The notes beneath the pieces are model-generated. The model was not told where the DNA came from. It saw only the letters and a program-made list of their open reading frames with translations, and did no database searches. From Actinomycetaceae bacterium (GTDB lineage Bacteria > Actinomycetota > Actinomycetes > Actinomycetales > Actinomycetaceae): a stretch of 64,000 bases of DNA. Made by a program: the position numbers and the translations under genes. Positions 16,862 to 26,454 of this stretch are shown here, in pieces (within the stretch, counting starts at the first letter, position 1; each line of letters begins with the position of its first letter). Where the stretch lies: assembly GCA_030532245.1 (NCBI GenBank), contig JAUNLN010000008.1, forward strand, positions 1 through 64,000, given 5' to 3'.

Positions 16862-17716
16862 ATGACGCAAGACCCCGCCCAAAACTCCACCCAGCACCTC
16901 ACCAGCCACACGGTCACTTCACGCGACGGTCGCATTGGCGGAACCGCATTTGATTTAGGGGCGGCGGTTACCTCATGGACTATTGAAGGCGAAGAATTCC
17001 TTTGGCTGTCAAGCCTTTCGCGCTACCAGCCAGGCGTCGCCATTCGCGGCGGAGTTCCCATCTGCTTCCCGTGGTTCGGGCCAGGCCGCACGGGCGATGC
17101 CTCCCCGAAGCACGGACGCGCCCGCATCACCGAGTGGATTTTCGACGGCGAAGAGATCACTGAAAACTCGGCAACACTACGCTTCTCACTACCCGCGGGC
17201 ACATTCGAAGGCGAATACTCCGGCTTGGCCGTCCGCTACGACGTGACGTTCGGCGAGGCTCTTGAGCTGAAACTTACCGTCACAAATGAAGGCTCTGAAG
17301 CGACCTCGTTCGAGGAGGCTCTGCACACCTACATTAGGGTCGGGGACATCGAAAACATCGCCATCAGCGGCCTCGAGGGAGCAAAGTATTTCAACAAAGT
17401 CGCCGGCGAAGAAGGCGAATACCAACAGGACGGGGCAATCACCTTTACCGGGCCAACCGACCGCATTTACGCCGCCGAAGGGCCGGTGGAAATCGCAGAT
17501 TCTACGCTTGAGCGTCGAATCAAGGTCGAGTTGGAAGGCGCCTCCAATATCGTCGTGTGGAACCCCTGGGAATCCGGGGCCGCAAGCATGTCGGACGTTG
17601 GCGCAGGCGAATGGCGCACCATGGTGTGCGTTGAAGGCGCGAACGTCCTCGATTCCGCAATCCACCTAGAACCGGGCGAAACCCACACCCTCACCTACCG
17701 CCTACGCGCGCTCTAA
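16862..17716 (+). CDS. D-hexose-6-phosphate mutarotase (aldose 1-epimerase family)
   Basis: A 284-residue beta-sandwich epimerase that interconverts alpha and beta anomers of hexose 6-phosphates. Diagnostic segments are GVAIRGGVPICFPWFG, the catalytic-histidine region PKHGRAR and EALHTYI, and the C-terminal VVWNPWESGA followed by MVCVEGAN. It sits 44 bases behind the HTH gene with its own AGG-type ribosome binding site and is convergent with the next gene. Probably a housekeeping sugar enzyme unrelated to its neighbours. Confidence 0.9.
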   Translation: MTQDPAQNSTQHLTSHTVTSRDGRIGGTAFDLGAAVTSWTIEGEEFLWLSSLSRYQPGVAIRGGVPICFPWFGPGRTGDASPKHGRARITEWIFDGEEITENSATLRFSLPAGTFEGEYSGLAVRYDVTFGEALELKLTVTNEGSEATSFEEALHTYIRVGDIENIAISGLEGAKYFNKVAGEEGEYQQDGAITFTGPTDRIYAAEGPVEIADSTLERRIKVELEGASNIVVWNPWESGAASMSDVGAGEWRTMVCVEGANVLDSAIHLEPGETHTLTYRLRAL

Positions 17717-17837
17717 CGAGGGATTGTTTCCGCTACACGGGGGGCGTGCTCTAACCAGAGTTACGCCTCACCGGATAGAGCTTTGCACTCTCTAGATAGC
17801 TTGTGCGCGCAATTGGATAATGGCTGCGCGCTCCTGG

Positions 17838-18356
17838 TTAGTAGCCGCGGAGCAACTTCACGCTAAACAGGTGCGGCAACGCAACCGAGGTAACTCCCGC
17901 CTCATGCACGATATCCACGTGATCTGCGTAAACCGCTCCAATGAAGCCCGAAAGCAGGTGCGCGCCCGCACGAACCGCGACGCGGCGACGCTCACGCATG
18001 ATCTTGCGCAAAATATGGGCAAGCCCCAAACGCTTTTCCACAAGCGAAGGCTCCGGCGCCACCTTATAGAGCCCCTCAACAAGAGCAATCGCCGCCGCTG
18101 AAACCAGCTCCTGACCATCCTCCTGCTGCAACAAAACCCAAGCCGGATTCACCCTCACAACCAGCCCGGATGCGGACACGTTAAACGCCGAATACGCCTT
18201 AATTCTCCGGCCCTCCGCGCCGCGCAAACGATCAGAAATCGTCGCGCTAACAAGCTCAGCCTCAGCAAGCTCAGCGACCTCTTCGCGCTCCTCGGCCTGC
18301 CTCTCGCCGTCAAATTCGCGTGCAAGTTCAGAAATAATCTGCTCAAAATCCACCAT
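17838..18356 (-). CDS. Conserved actinobacterial hypothetical protein
   Basis: A 172-residue soluble protein. The first ~40 residues are Glu-rich and helical; two similar beta-rich segments follow (SAFNVSASGLVVRVNPAWVLLQQ and RVAVRAGAHLLSGFIGAVYADHVDIV), separated by a helix. This repeated, Sm-like-looking pattern resembles an uncharacterised actinobacterial family often found near LysM and secA genes. Function unknown. I take ATG 18356; a TTG three codons upstream is the alternative. Neither has a good ribosome binding site. Confidence 0.7.
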   Translation of the reverse strand: MVDFEQIISELAREFDGERQAEEREEVAELAEAELVSATISDRLRGAEGRRIKAYSAFNVSASGLVVRVNPAWVLLQQEDGQELVSAAAIALVEGLYKVAPEPSLVEKRLGLAHILRKIMRERRRVAVRAGAHLLSGFIGAVYADHVDIVHEAGVTSVALPHLFSVKLLRGY

Positions 18357-18414
18357 CCGATTCAAACACAGTTACGCCCTCGAAAAACTTTTTCCACCAT
18401 TTTTTGGAAACCTA

Positions 18415-18443
18415 TTGACTCCCACCACACCTAATGAGACTAT
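18415..18443 (+). promoter_or_regulatory. Putative promoter of the LysM gene
   Basis: TTGACT (18415-18420) and GACTAT (18438-18443) are separated by 17 bases. The -35 is near consensus, the -10 weak. It lies about 50 bases before the ATG. Confidence 0.5.
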
Positions 18444-18450
18444 CAATCTG

Positions 18451-18470
18451 CACGAACTGACACGAACTGC
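18451..18470 (+). repeat. Tandem CACGAACTG repeat, 10-base period
   Basis: Two perfect copies of CACGAACTG start at 18451 and 18461, one helical turn apart, in the region expected to hold the transcription start of the LysM gene. The geometry is that of an OmpR-family response-regulator site. Confidence 0.55.
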
Positions 18471-18494
18471 AACGGTAAGAAACGGATACGAGCA

Positions 18495-19571
18495 ATGGAG
18501 CAAATAAACAGGATCAGCCAAGGTCTCGTCACCGCCCTCGCGGCGCTTGCGTTCACTGCGATCACACTGATCGCGTCCGCAATCATCATCGAGACGATGC
18601 CGGTTGTTCGAGTGTTTCTCGCCAATCCAAGCGAGATACTTTCCAGTTCGATCAGTGCAAACGCCTCCGCGCTCCCCCTCACGGTCGCGCTGGTCTCCCT
18701 AGTAATCGCGGCGCTCTCGATTTGGAGCCTCGCCTCACTCATCGTCGCCGAAACCGCGCTTTTCCTAGCATCTCGAGGCGCCGAAGTTGGCTCCCTGCTT
18801 CGCGGGGCAGTCAAGTTCTCCAGCCCACTGGTTCGCCCGCTGTTGAAGAAGCGCATTGCCACAGTCGCGCTAACCGCCTCAATCATGGCAAGCGGCTCAG
18901 CAGCATTCGCCAGCCCCAGCGACGAGATCCCAACGAACATCAGCTGGCAAGCCGTCGCTACTGCCGAGCAGGAGCTACCCACAGACCTTTCCTTCTCCCC
19001 CACGGCCACTCCGATAGCCGGCGAGGAGGCACGAGCAAACCCCGCTTCAGATCAGAGCAACGCCAAAGCAACTCCGCGCACTTCGGTGGCTACCTCGAAT
19101 ACTTCAGTGCCCGCCTCAGGGGTGCCCGCGAGTGCAGCAAAGAGCTCGACGGATACCACCGTCACGACGAAACCTGAAGGCAAGCAGCCTGCAGCCACCG
19201 CGACAGCGACGCAGACAGCTACCGCTCCTAAATCAGGGCCGGCAGCCTCCTCAAAGGCTACGGCAAGCAAGGCCGCGGCGAGCACGAGCTCCAGCACGAG
19301 TCAGAACCTGCAGGCCTCACACGCGAAACAGCCGGGGCAACAGGCTGCGAGCACCCAAAACGTCAAGGACGCTCAAACGGCCTCCACATACGTGGTTCAG
19401 CCGGGAGACTCCCTGTGGACCATCGCCTCCAAACACTTCGAAACCGCCTCCCCCAGCGAAATTACGCGCGGCTGGCACCTCATCTACGAACTCAACAAAG
19501 ACGCCATCGGCGACACACCCGACCTCATCTACCCCGGCCTCACACTCAACCTGCCTGGAAAGGAGCTCTAA
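18495..19571 (+). CDS. Membrane-anchored LysM-domain protein
   Basis: A 358-residue envelope protein. Hydrophobic segments lie at about residues 10-35 and 55-85, with a further one near 120-140. A long Ala/Thr/Ser-rich, low-complexity linker (about 190-300) leads to a C-terminal LysM domain (YVVQPGDSLWTIASKHFE...LIYELNKDAIGD...IYPGLTLNLP) that should bind peptidoglycan. Proteins of this layout precede secA in other actinobacteria. The next gene overlaps by one base (TAATG). A tandem repeat in the promoter suggests control by a response regulator. Confidence 0.85.
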   Translation: MEQINRISQGLVTALAALAFTAITLIASAIIIETMPVVRVFLANPSEILSSSISANASALPLTVALVSLVIAALSIWSLASLIVAETALFLASRGAEVGSLLRGAVKFSSPLVRPLLKKRIATVALTASIMASGSAAFASPSDEIPTNISWQAVATAEQELPTDLSFSPTATPIAGEEARANPASDQSNAKATPRTSVATSNTSVPASGVPASAAKSSTDTTVTTKPEGKQPAATATATQTATAPKSGPAASSKATASKAAASTSSSTSQNLQASHAKQPGQQAASTQNVKDAQTASTYVVQPGDSLWTIASKHFETASPSEITRGWHLIYELNKDAIGDTPDLIYPGLTLNLPGKEL

Positions 19572-20143
19572 TGTCTACCGCACTCGCAGCCGCACCCGAA
19601 TACGAGCCGCCAGTCAGGCTCCGCACCATCCCCGGCGGCCAACAACCCGCCAAACCCAAGCCCCTCAGCATCAAAAAAGCGAGCGACCCCGTCACCCTAC
19701 TAAACGGAGTGCTCCCCAAACCCAAACCCGCAGGCCGACACTGGGCAATCATCGAAGCATCCTGGGACTACTCCGACCAATTCCAAACCGAACCCATCGC
19801 CACCGAAGACGCACTACCCGACGCCAAAGCCTGGAGCCGCGCACTCGCCCTCGCACTCGCAGAGACCCTCAGCGGCAAACGCTACCCAAGCCGCCTCGAA
19901 CGATTCCTCGCACCCGAACTCTACGAAGCACTCGAACGCCGCATCTCCCTCGCCACCCGCCTCGACGGCCCCGCAGGCCGCTCCCCACGCATCGAAATAC
20001 TCTCCTCACGCACATGCCGAGTAAACGAATCCGTCACCGAAACCACCCACACCATCATCCAAGGCGGGCGCATCCGAGCAGTCGCCATCCGACTCGAAGC
20101 CAGACGACGCCAATGGCTCGCAACCGCCATCGAAATCATCTAA
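19571..20143 (+). CDS. DUF6459-like hypothetical protein
   Basis: A 190-residue protein with a Pro/Lys-rich N-terminus and a conserved C-terminal half: RALALALAETLSGKRYPSRLERFLAPELYEALERR and then RAVAIRLEARRRQWLATAIEI. This resembles the Rv3-cluster family annotated as DUF6459 near secA; I recall it rather than having searched it. It starts inside the stop of the LysM gene, so the two are coupled, and faces secA. Function unknown. Confidence 0.72.
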   Translation: MSTALAAAPEYEPPVRLRTIPGGQQPAKPKPLSIKKASDPVTLLNGVLPKPKPAGRHWAIIEASWDYSDQFQTEPIATEDALPDAKAWSRALALALAETLSGKRYPSRLERFLAPELYEALERRISLATRLDGPAGRSPRIEILSSRTCRVNESVTETTHTIIQGGRIRAVAIRLEARRRQWLATAIEII

Positions 20144-20144
20144 C

Positions 20145-20177
20145 AAAAAGGGTGGGGCCCACGCGAGACCCCACCCT
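20145..20177 (-). terminator. secA terminator
   Basis: AGGGTGGGG (20149-20157) pairs with CCCCACCCT (20169-20177). Read on the minus strand the stem runs into TTTTTG, so it terminates secA; the + strand lacks a U-tract after the stem. Confidence 0.85.
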
Positions 20178-20240
20178 CAAAACCGTCAAACCAGACGAGC
20201 CAGCCCACCAGCAAAACCAACAGGCCAGCAAAACCACAAA

Positions 20241-23060
20241 CTAGCGGCGCTTCCTCTTCTTCTGCTGCGCGCGACGCTGAGCCCGATTCATACCCTGCTT
20301 ACCGCCACCAGACGCATTAGCCTGACGAGACTTACCGCCCTTACGGAACGCAGACCCCTCATCCGGAATACCATCCGGATCACCAGCACCAGCCGGCCCA
20401 GACATCTGCAAACGGCCCATCTGCGACCTACCAACATCGCCCATCACATCAGCCGTAGCCGCACCACGAATCGCCGCAGCAGCCGCCTCCAACTGACGCT
20501 GCTCCGCCTCCTCACGCTGCGCAAGCGCCAACTCAAACTGGCCAGCAAACGAGAACGCCAACTTCACAGCCTCCTCGCGAATACGCTCCATCATCGCCTG
20601 GAACATCTGAGCGCCCTCAGCACCATACTCAACAAGAGGATCACGCTGGCCCATAGCCCTAAGGCCAATACCCTCCTTCAAATAATCCATCTCATACAAG
20701 TGCTCACGCCACGAACGATCCACAGAAGCAAGCACCACGCGACGCTCCAACGCGCGCATAGGCTCCTCACCAAGCTGCTCAATCGCAACCTGATTCACAT
20801 TCGTCTTCTCACTAATCTTCTCGTACTCATTCTGAATATCCGACACATACTCAAAAATGAAATCCTGCGCCGTCACACTCGACGAACCACCAGCAGCCTC
20901 AATAATCTCCTGCGGACGAATCGTCACCGGATAATACTCACGCAACGTCTCAAAGAGCTGATCAACATCCCACTCCTCCACGTCATCCGACACAAACTGC
21001 GACACAACCTGCGTAACAAGCTCCTCCATGAAGAACTTCATCTGCGGGCCCATATCCTCGCCCTCAAGCACACGACGACGCTCACCATAAACCGACTCAC
21101 GCTGGCCCGTCATAACATCGTCATACTTCAAAACGTTCTTACGAATCTCAAAGTTACGCGCCTCAACCTGAGCCTGCGCCGACGCAATCGACTTCGAAAC
21201 CATCTTCGACTCAATCGGCACATCCTCCGGATACGCACCCGAAGACATGATTCGCTGCGCCAAACCAGCATTAAACAAGCGCATCAAATCATCCTCCATC
21301 GACAGGTAGAACCGCGACTCACCCGGATCACCCTGACGACCAGAACGACCACGCAACTGGTTATCAATACGACGCGACTCGTGACGCTCCGTACCAAGCA
21401 CGTACAGACCGCCCAACTCCACAACCTCATCATGCTCAGCCGCAACCGCATTACGAGCAGCCTCCATGACCTTCGGCCACAGCGCGTTGTACTCCTCCGC
21501 ATCTTCCTGCGGATCAAGCCCCTTCGACTCCATCTCCGCAAGCGCCAAATGCTCCGCGTTACCACCAAGCATGATGTCCGTACCACGACCAGCCATGTTC
21601 GTCGCAACCGTCACCGCGCCCTTACGGCCAGCCATAGCCACAACCGCAGCCTCACGCGCGTGATGCTTAGCGTTCAACACCTCATGAGGAATACGACGCT
21701 CCTTCAACATCTGCGACACGAGCTCCGACTTCTCAACCGAAGTCGTACCAACCAACACCGGCTGGCCCTTCTGATGACGCTCCGCGATATCCTCAATCAC
21801 CGCGTTCATCTTGCCCGCAAACGTCGGATAAATCAGATCCTGCTGATCCTTACGAATCATCGGCCTATTCGTCGGAATCGGAATCACACCAATACCGTAA
21901 GTCGACACAAACTCCGCCGCCTCAGTCTCAGCCGTACCCGTCATGCCCGCACGCGAACCCTCCGGGTAAAGACGGAAATAGTTCTGCAACGTAATCGTCG
22001 CCAGCGTCTGATTCTCCGCCTTAATCTCCACACCCTCTTTAGCCTCAATAGCCTGGTGCATGCCCTCACTGTAACGACGGCCCGGAAGCACACGACCCGT
22101 GTGCTCATCCACAATCAAAACCTCACCGTCTTGCACGATGTAATCCTGATCGCGCCTAAACAGCTCCTTAGCCTTAATCGCATTATTCAAAAAACCAATC
22201 AAAGGCGTGTGCGCAGCATCGTACAGGTTCTCAATACCCAGCTGATCCTCAACCTTGTCAATACCCGGCTCGAGAATACCAATCGTGCGCTTCTTCTCAT
22301 CCACCTCATAATCAGTCTCACGCTCAAGCCCTCGCACAAGCTGAGCAAAAGCCGTGTACCACTGATTCACATCACCCTGAGCCGGACCCGAAATGATAAG
22401 CGGCGTCCTAGCCTCATCAATCAAAATCGAGTCAACCTCATCGACAATCACATAATTGTGACCGCGCTGCACCATATCCTCAGGCACCTGCGCCATATTG
22501 TCACGCAAATAGTCGAAACCAAACTCATTATTCGTGCCATACGTGATGTCACAGTTGTACTGCTTACGACGCTCCGCCGGCGTCTGACCAACCAGCACAC
22601 AACCACACGACAAGCCGAGGAAACGGTACACGCGGCCCATCAAATCCGACTGGTAAGAAGCAAGATAATCGTTCACCGTAACCACGTGAACACCCTTACC
22701 CTCCAGCGCGCGCAAGTAAGACGGCAAAGTCGCAACCAGCGTCTTACCCTCACCAGTCTTCATCTCCGCGATGTTCCCCTTATGCAGCGCCGCACCACCA
22801 ATCACCTGCACACGGAACGGCCGCAAACCAAGCACACGATCCGCCGCCTCACGAACCGTAGCAAACGCCTCAACCATCAAATCGTCAAGCGTTTCACCAT
22901 CTTGCAAGCGCTGCTTAAACTCATCAGTCTTCGCCTGCAACTCCTCATCGCTGAGGCCGCGGAAATCATCCTCAAGGGCATCCACCTGATCGGCAATCGC
23001 CTCAAGCTTACGAAGGGCTCGCCCCTCACCCATCCTCAGAATCTTGTCAAAAATAGACAC
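20241..23060 (-). CDS. secA: Protein translocase ATPase SecA
   Basis: Motor ATPase of general protein export, 939 residues. Walker A MKTGEGKT (Gly103-Thr107), DEAD-like [16 protein letters not shown], the preprotein cross-linking region, [19 protein letters not shown] and the arginine-finger block [25 protein letters not shown] are all present. The C-terminus is basic ([11 protein letters not shown]) and lacks the zinc-binding SecB tail, as usual in actinobacterial SecA1. The start is GTG at 23060 with GGAG 4-5 bases upstream. A long + strand open frame opposite it is a codon-bias artefact. Confidence 0.97.
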   Translation of the reverse strand: MSIFDKILRMGEGRALRKLEAIADQVDALEDDFRGLSDEELQAKTDEFKQRLQDGETLDDLMVEAFATVREAADRVLGLRPFRVQVIGGAALHKGNIAEMKTGEGKTLVATLPSYLRALEGKGVHVVTVNDYLASYQSDLMGRVYRFLGLSCGCVLVGQTPAERRKQYNCDITYGTNNEFGFDYLRDNMAQVPEDMVQRGHNYVIVDEVDSILIDEARTPLIISGPAQGDVNQWYTAFAQLVRGLERETDYEVDEKKRTIGILEPGIDKVEDQLGIENLYDAAHTPLIGFLNNAIKAKELFRRDQDYIVQDGEVLIVDEHTGRVLPGRRYSEGMHQAIEAKEGVEIKAENQTLATITLQNYFRLYPEGSRAGMTGTAETEAAEFVSTYGIGVIPIPTNRPMIRKDQQDLIYPTFAGKMNAVIEDIAERHQKGQPVLVGTTSVEKSELVSQMLKERRIPHEVLNAKHHAREAAVVAMAGRKGAVTVATNMAGRGTDIMLGGNAEHLALAEMESKGLDPQEDAEEYNALWPKVMEAARNAVAAEHDEVVELGGLYVLGTERHESRRIDNQLRGRSGRQGDPGESRFYLSMEDDLMRLFNAGLAQRIMSSGAYPEDVPIESKMVSKSIASAQAQVEARNFEIRKNVLKYDDVMTGQRESVYGERRRVLEGEDMGPQMKFFMEELVTQVVSQFVSDDVEEWDVDQLFETLREYYPVTIRPQEIIEAAGGSSSVTAQDFIFEYVSDIQNEYEKISEKTNVNQVAIEQLGEEPMRALERRVVLASVDRSWREHLYEMDYLKEGIGLRAMGQRDPLVEYGAEGAQMFQAMMERIREEAVKLAFSFAGQFELALAQREEAEQRQLEAAAAAIRGAATADVMGDVGRSQMGRLQMSGPAGAGDPDGIPDEGSAFRKGGKSRQANASGGGKQGMNRAQRRAQQKKRKRR

Positions 23061-23145
23061 GATGCTCCAAAAATCAAATCTTTATACAGTCCCGTCTATT
23101 GTAGACCGACCAGGCGCCCCACGCCGATTCGTTTTCACACAAAGA

Positions 23146-23173
23146 AGGCGGGGAACCAACCGGCTCCCCGCCT
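23146..23173 (-). terminator. hpf terminator
   Basis: AGGCGGGG (23146-23153) pairs with CCCCGCCT (23166-23173); the minus strand continues TTCTTTGTG. Placed between hpf and secA, so secA is probably transcribed separately. Confidence 0.75.
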
Positions 23174-23187
23174 CCAAAAACAAGCGA

Positions 23188-23844
23188 CTAATCCATTTGA
23201 ACCTTCGTATTCAAACGGATAACACCATACGTCCAACCCTCACGGTGGTAAACCACGCAAGGCTGACTCGTCTCCTTATCAATAAACAGGAACCAAGGGT
23301 GACCCACCAGCTCCATCTGGTACAGAGCCTGATCAACCGTCATCGGCTCAGCCTCATGCAACTTCTGGCGAACAATAACCGGGGAATCACCAAGCTGTTC
23401 CTCCCGCAACTCGCCAAGCTTCAAATCTCCAGCAGGACGCAAAGTGTCTTGTGGAACCTCGACTTCTTCTGGCTTCTCGACCTCCGGCTCTTCAGCAATA
23501 CCGCCCAAATCCGGGGCAATCGGAGTGTTGTAGCGCCTACGATGATCCTTCGCACGATCACGAGCACGACGCAGACGCTCAAACAGTTTCGCAGACGCAA
23601 TGTCAACAGCCGCATATCGATCCGAGCTAGATGCCTCAGCACGAATGATCGGGCCCTTACCAAAAACAGTTAGCTCAATACGCTCAGCAGTCTCAGCCTG
23701 ACGCGGATTCGGCTCGTGAGTGAGCTCCACATCAATGCGCTGCGCCCGAGGGTAGAACAGCGTCACCTTCGACACCTTCTCCTCAACGTATTCTCGGAAG
23801 TTAGGGTGGATTTCGGCATTGCGTCCGACAACTGTGATATCCAT
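23188..23844 (-). CDS. hpf: Long-form ribosome hibernation promoting factor
   Basis: A 218-residue HPF/RaiA protein. The N-terminal domain (MDITVVGRNAEIHPNFREYVEEKVSKVTLF...) binds the 30S decoding region. A charged linker of about residues 110-150 joins a C-terminal dimerisation domain (DQALYQMELVGHPWFLFIDKETSQPCVVYHREGWTYGVIRL) that pairs two ribosomes into 100S dimers. The long form is standard for actinobacteria. GGAGGAA lies 2-3 bases before the ATG. It stands between comF and secA as in mycobacteria. Confidence 0.95.
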   Translation of the reverse strand: MDITVVGRNAEIHPNFREYVEEKVSKVTLFYPRAQRIDVELTHEPNPRQAETAERIELTVFGKGPIIRAEASSSDRYAAVDIASAKLFERLRRARDRAKDHRRRYNTPIAPDLGGIAEEPEVEKPEEVEVPQDTLRPAGDLKLGELREEQLGDSPVIVRQKLHEAEPMTVDQALYQMELVGHPWFLFIDKETSQPCVVYHREGWTYGVIRLNTKVQMD

Positions 23845-23992
23845 GGTTCCTCCAGGAAGTAGATAGGGATCGCTCCCATAAAATTGGCTGCCAAGCGCAC
23901 GCCGCGCCTGGCCGTGATTTTAGTTATCACCTCCAAGCGCAAAGTAACAACGAACGAAAAGCGACAATGCCTTTCGTTTGTATTACTCAAGT

Positions 23993-24706
23993 TTACCGCA
24001 AATCCGTGACGAGCGTCACTCGAGTGCGAGATAAATTTGGAACCTTCGCAAGCGCAAGCCCCACAAAACAATGGCCCGAAGCCGCCTCTAACGCGCTCCG
24101 ACACGACAGCATCGTCGCACCCGTCGTAACCACATCATCCACCAAAACACAGTTCGCACCCCGCACGTTCACAAGCGCCCTAATCGCAGCCTCCCTCCCC
24201 GTTCGACGCTGATCCGCCGACCTGCCCGCCTGGCTCGCACCCCACGTCTCCGCAAGCACCTCAGCTGTAACCGCCTCCACCCCCTCCTCCCGTAAAGCCT
24301 CCGTGACACCCTGCGCGATCGTTGGCGTGATCATCATTCCGCGCCAAGCCCTCGTCCACTGCGACGGCGCCGGCACCACGAACAGCGGAGCTCCGCCAAG
24401 CGGCACATCCACAATCGCTCGATGCGCGAGCCACCCGCGGCCAAGACTGTAACCCGCCTCGCGTAGCCACGCATGCAGATTGCGGGAGCGGTCGTTCTTT
24501 GCAGCCAAGATAATGCTCCTGATGGCGCCCTCATACTCGGAGAGGTAGATGAGGCGCATCGGATCCTCGCCATCGACAAGGCCCGGTTTCGCCTCCGTCT
24601 TCGCAATCGCCATGCACTCTGCACAAAGCGCGGTATCCCAAGCGTCGCAGCCAGCGCACGAAACGGGTGCGACGACGTTCGCGAGTTCTTTAAGGAATGT
24701 GTTCAC
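23993..24706 (-). CDS. ComF-family phosphoribosyltransferase
   Basis: A 237-residue ComFC-like protein with an N-terminal zinc ribbon (CAGC...CAEC, residues 17-31) and a C-terminal PRTase core with the PRPP loop CVLVDDVVTTGATM. In competent bacteria this family takes part in DNA uptake. In actinobacteria its role is unclear and here it is linked to lpqB. The start is a GTG directly after GGAGG, an unusually tight spacing, but no better in-frame start precedes the zinc ribbon. About 110 bases without features separate it from lpqB. Confidence 0.85.
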   Translation of the reverse strand: MNTFLKELANVVAPVSCAGCDAWDTALCAECMAIAKTEAKPGLVDGEDPMRLIYLSEYEGAIRSIILAAKNDRSRNLHAWLREAGYSLGRGWLAHRAIVDVPLGGAPLFVVPAPSQWTRAWRGMMITPTIAQGVTEALREEGVEAVTAEVLAETWGASQAGRSADQRRTGREAAIRALVNVRGANCVLVDDVVTTGATMLSCRSALEAASGHCFVGLALAKVPNLSRTRVTLVTDLR

Positions 24707-24816
24707 CCTCCAAGACTCGCAGTTTTAGCCAATTCTGAGGCGACGCCTCCCGTTGGGTGTGGAAGCCGAAGTCTGGGGAGGGGTTGTGGACGAGCTAGGG
24801 ATGGGGGCGGTTCAAA

Positions 24817-26454
24817 CTAGTGAGGGAATGCCTCAGCCTCCATGTTGGATTTCGCGCTACGCCACGAAACGCCCGCGCGCGTGTAAATGCGCCCCTGCCC
24901 AGTGTCGAGAAGGATCGCCTGCGGCGTTGCACCTCCCGAAATCCGGACGGCATCAGCCGGCGCAGTGAGAGTCTCTGAGGTGGAACCGACGGTCGAGATA
25001 GTGACCACCCGGCCAGAAGCCCCATCTTGCAAAATCAGCGCGGAAGTGTTGCCAGCCCACGACATGTCGATCACCCGACCCGGCCCAAGCTGCACGCGTT
25101 TTGGAATGTCGAGGCCAGTCGGCGCACCATCGGCCGAGCGTTTAACCGCGGCAATCCACACGCTCCCATCCGTATCACCACGACTGAGAAGCGCTCGCGC
25201 ACCATCGGGCGAGATCGCAACTCGAACCAGGGGCGCACCGCTCTCCCACGGAGTTTGAATCCTAAGCGGCTCCCCGTGCGCCAAACGGGCAACCACAACC
25301 TCATTGTTCACAACCGTCCAAGTCCAGCCAAGCCGATCAACCGACGGCTTCGAGATGCCCTCACCCTCATAGATCACGGCGGGCGCCTCCCCCGCGTAAA
25401 CACCCCAAAGCTGCTTGCCACTAACGTAAGCGAGCGGGCTAGAATCGACCGGCCCGACCGTCGGATTGCTGATCTCGGCAAGTTGAGAGGCCGGCACGAC
25501 CTCAATCGGCTCGATCCCATCGTTCAAAACGAGCGCGCCATCCTTCACGCCCACCTTCTTGTCCATCGCCCAAGTTGGGCCAGAGGGGATCGCCACATCG
25601 TCCAGATCCTGACGGTTGTTGAGAACCTGCACCTCCGTCACTCCCGGAACCTGCATGAGGGTCGAGGTGACCTGCCATTTGAGAGCGGCCTGTAAGTCGG
25701 GGTTGACGAGGTATTCACCCTCAAGATCAACCTCCGCGCGCCCGGACGTGACCTGCACTTTTTGAAGCGGCAAGCGCGCCGAAACCGGCACTGCGGACAC
25801 GACTGCGGGCGCAATCTCCTCCGAAGGCCCTTCGAGGAGGGCCTGCATGAGGTACGACTCGAGCCGGCGCGTTGGATACCAGCGCGGGTCTGGCACGAGC
25901 GCGCGCATGTCGGGCGAGAGGAAGTACACGGAGGCGAGCGTGTAGACAGCGCGGAAGGAGGAGTGCGAGATCAGCACGCCGTCGGGAAGCTCATCGATTC
26001 GCCATTCGCCGCCGGGCGAACGCAGGAGGCGGTACTCGCTGTTCACCTTCGTCGGAGTTTGCTGCACCTCGTACTTGCCGTCGGGCGTGACGATGCCGTC
26101 CACCCCGACCTCCACCGTGACCTCGGTGGCGGCCCCCTCAACGATCAAAGTCTGATCATCGGAGTAGATCTGCACTTGCGCTTCGGGTCGCCACGCCGCC
26201 TTCGCAGTGTCGGTGAGGTAGGAGCGCGCGACTTGGAATTCGTCGGACCAGCCGGCCGCCGAAGCGCGGAGGAAGTCGCGAACGATCGTGTCTGGCGACG
26301 AGCCTTCAACCGGGCCGTAACCCTTCAAAATCAGGGATTCCGAGCCGGGAATGTCTCGCTCAAACGGAGTGACCGGGCCCGAAGTCGGTAGCGTCGAGCA
26401 CCCGGATAGCACCAGGGTGATCATGAGAGCTATGAGTAGTCGCGCGCGCCTCAT
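24817..26454 (-). CDS. lpqB: MtrAB-associated lipoprotein LpqB
   Basis: A 545-residue surface lipoprotein that works with the MtrB sensor kinase in mycobacteria and streptomycetes. The signal peptide ends in the lipobox LSGC. A GerMN-like domain follows (PRWYPTRRLESYLMQALLEGP...GVTEVQVLNNRQ), then a C-terminal beta-propeller-like region with repeated VRVAISPDGARALL-type strands. The ATG at 26454 overlaps the mtrB stop (ATGA) and is preceded by GGAGG at 5 bases; an ATG four codons upstream is the weaker alternative. Third gene of mtrA-mtrB-lpqB. Confidence 0.93.
   Translation of the reverse strand: MRRARLLIALMITLVLSGCSTLPTSGPVTPFERDIPGSESLILKGYGPVEGSSPDTIVRDFLRASAAGWSDEFQVARSYLTDTAKAAWRPEAQVQIYSDDQTLIVEGAATEVTVEVGVDGIVTPDGKYEVQQTPTKVNSEYRLLRSPGGEWRIDELPDGVLISHSSFRAVYTLASVYFLSPDMRALVPDPRWYPTRRLESYLMQALLEGPSEEIAPAVVSAVPVSARLPLQKVQVTSGRAEVDLEGEYLVNPDLQAALKWQVTSTLMQVPGVTEVQVLNNRQDLDDVAIPSGPTWAMDKKVGVKDGALVLNDGIEPIEVVPASQLAEISNPTVGPVDSSPLAYVSGKQLWGVYAGEAPAVIYEGEGISKPSVDRLGWTWTVVNNEVVVARLAHGEPLRIQTPWESGAPLVRVAISPDGARALLSRGDTDGSVWIAAVKRSADGAPTGLDIPKRVQLGPGRVIDMSWAGNTSALILQDGASGRVVTISTVGSTSETLTAPADAVRISGGATPQAILLDTGQGRIYTRAGVSWRSAKSNMEAEAFPH

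Noticed and set aside
17717..17837. G/C-rich repeated half-sites suggesting a tRNA or attachment site
   Set aside because: No cloverleaf or T-arm GTTCNANNC could be assembled; no integrase or mobile genes nearby.
20700..23222. 840-codon open frame on the + strand opposite secA
   Set aside because: Its translation is dominated by His, Arg, Leu, Thr and Asn, with no family resemblance or ribosome binding site; it is the shadow of secA codon bias and secA itself has every catalytic motif.
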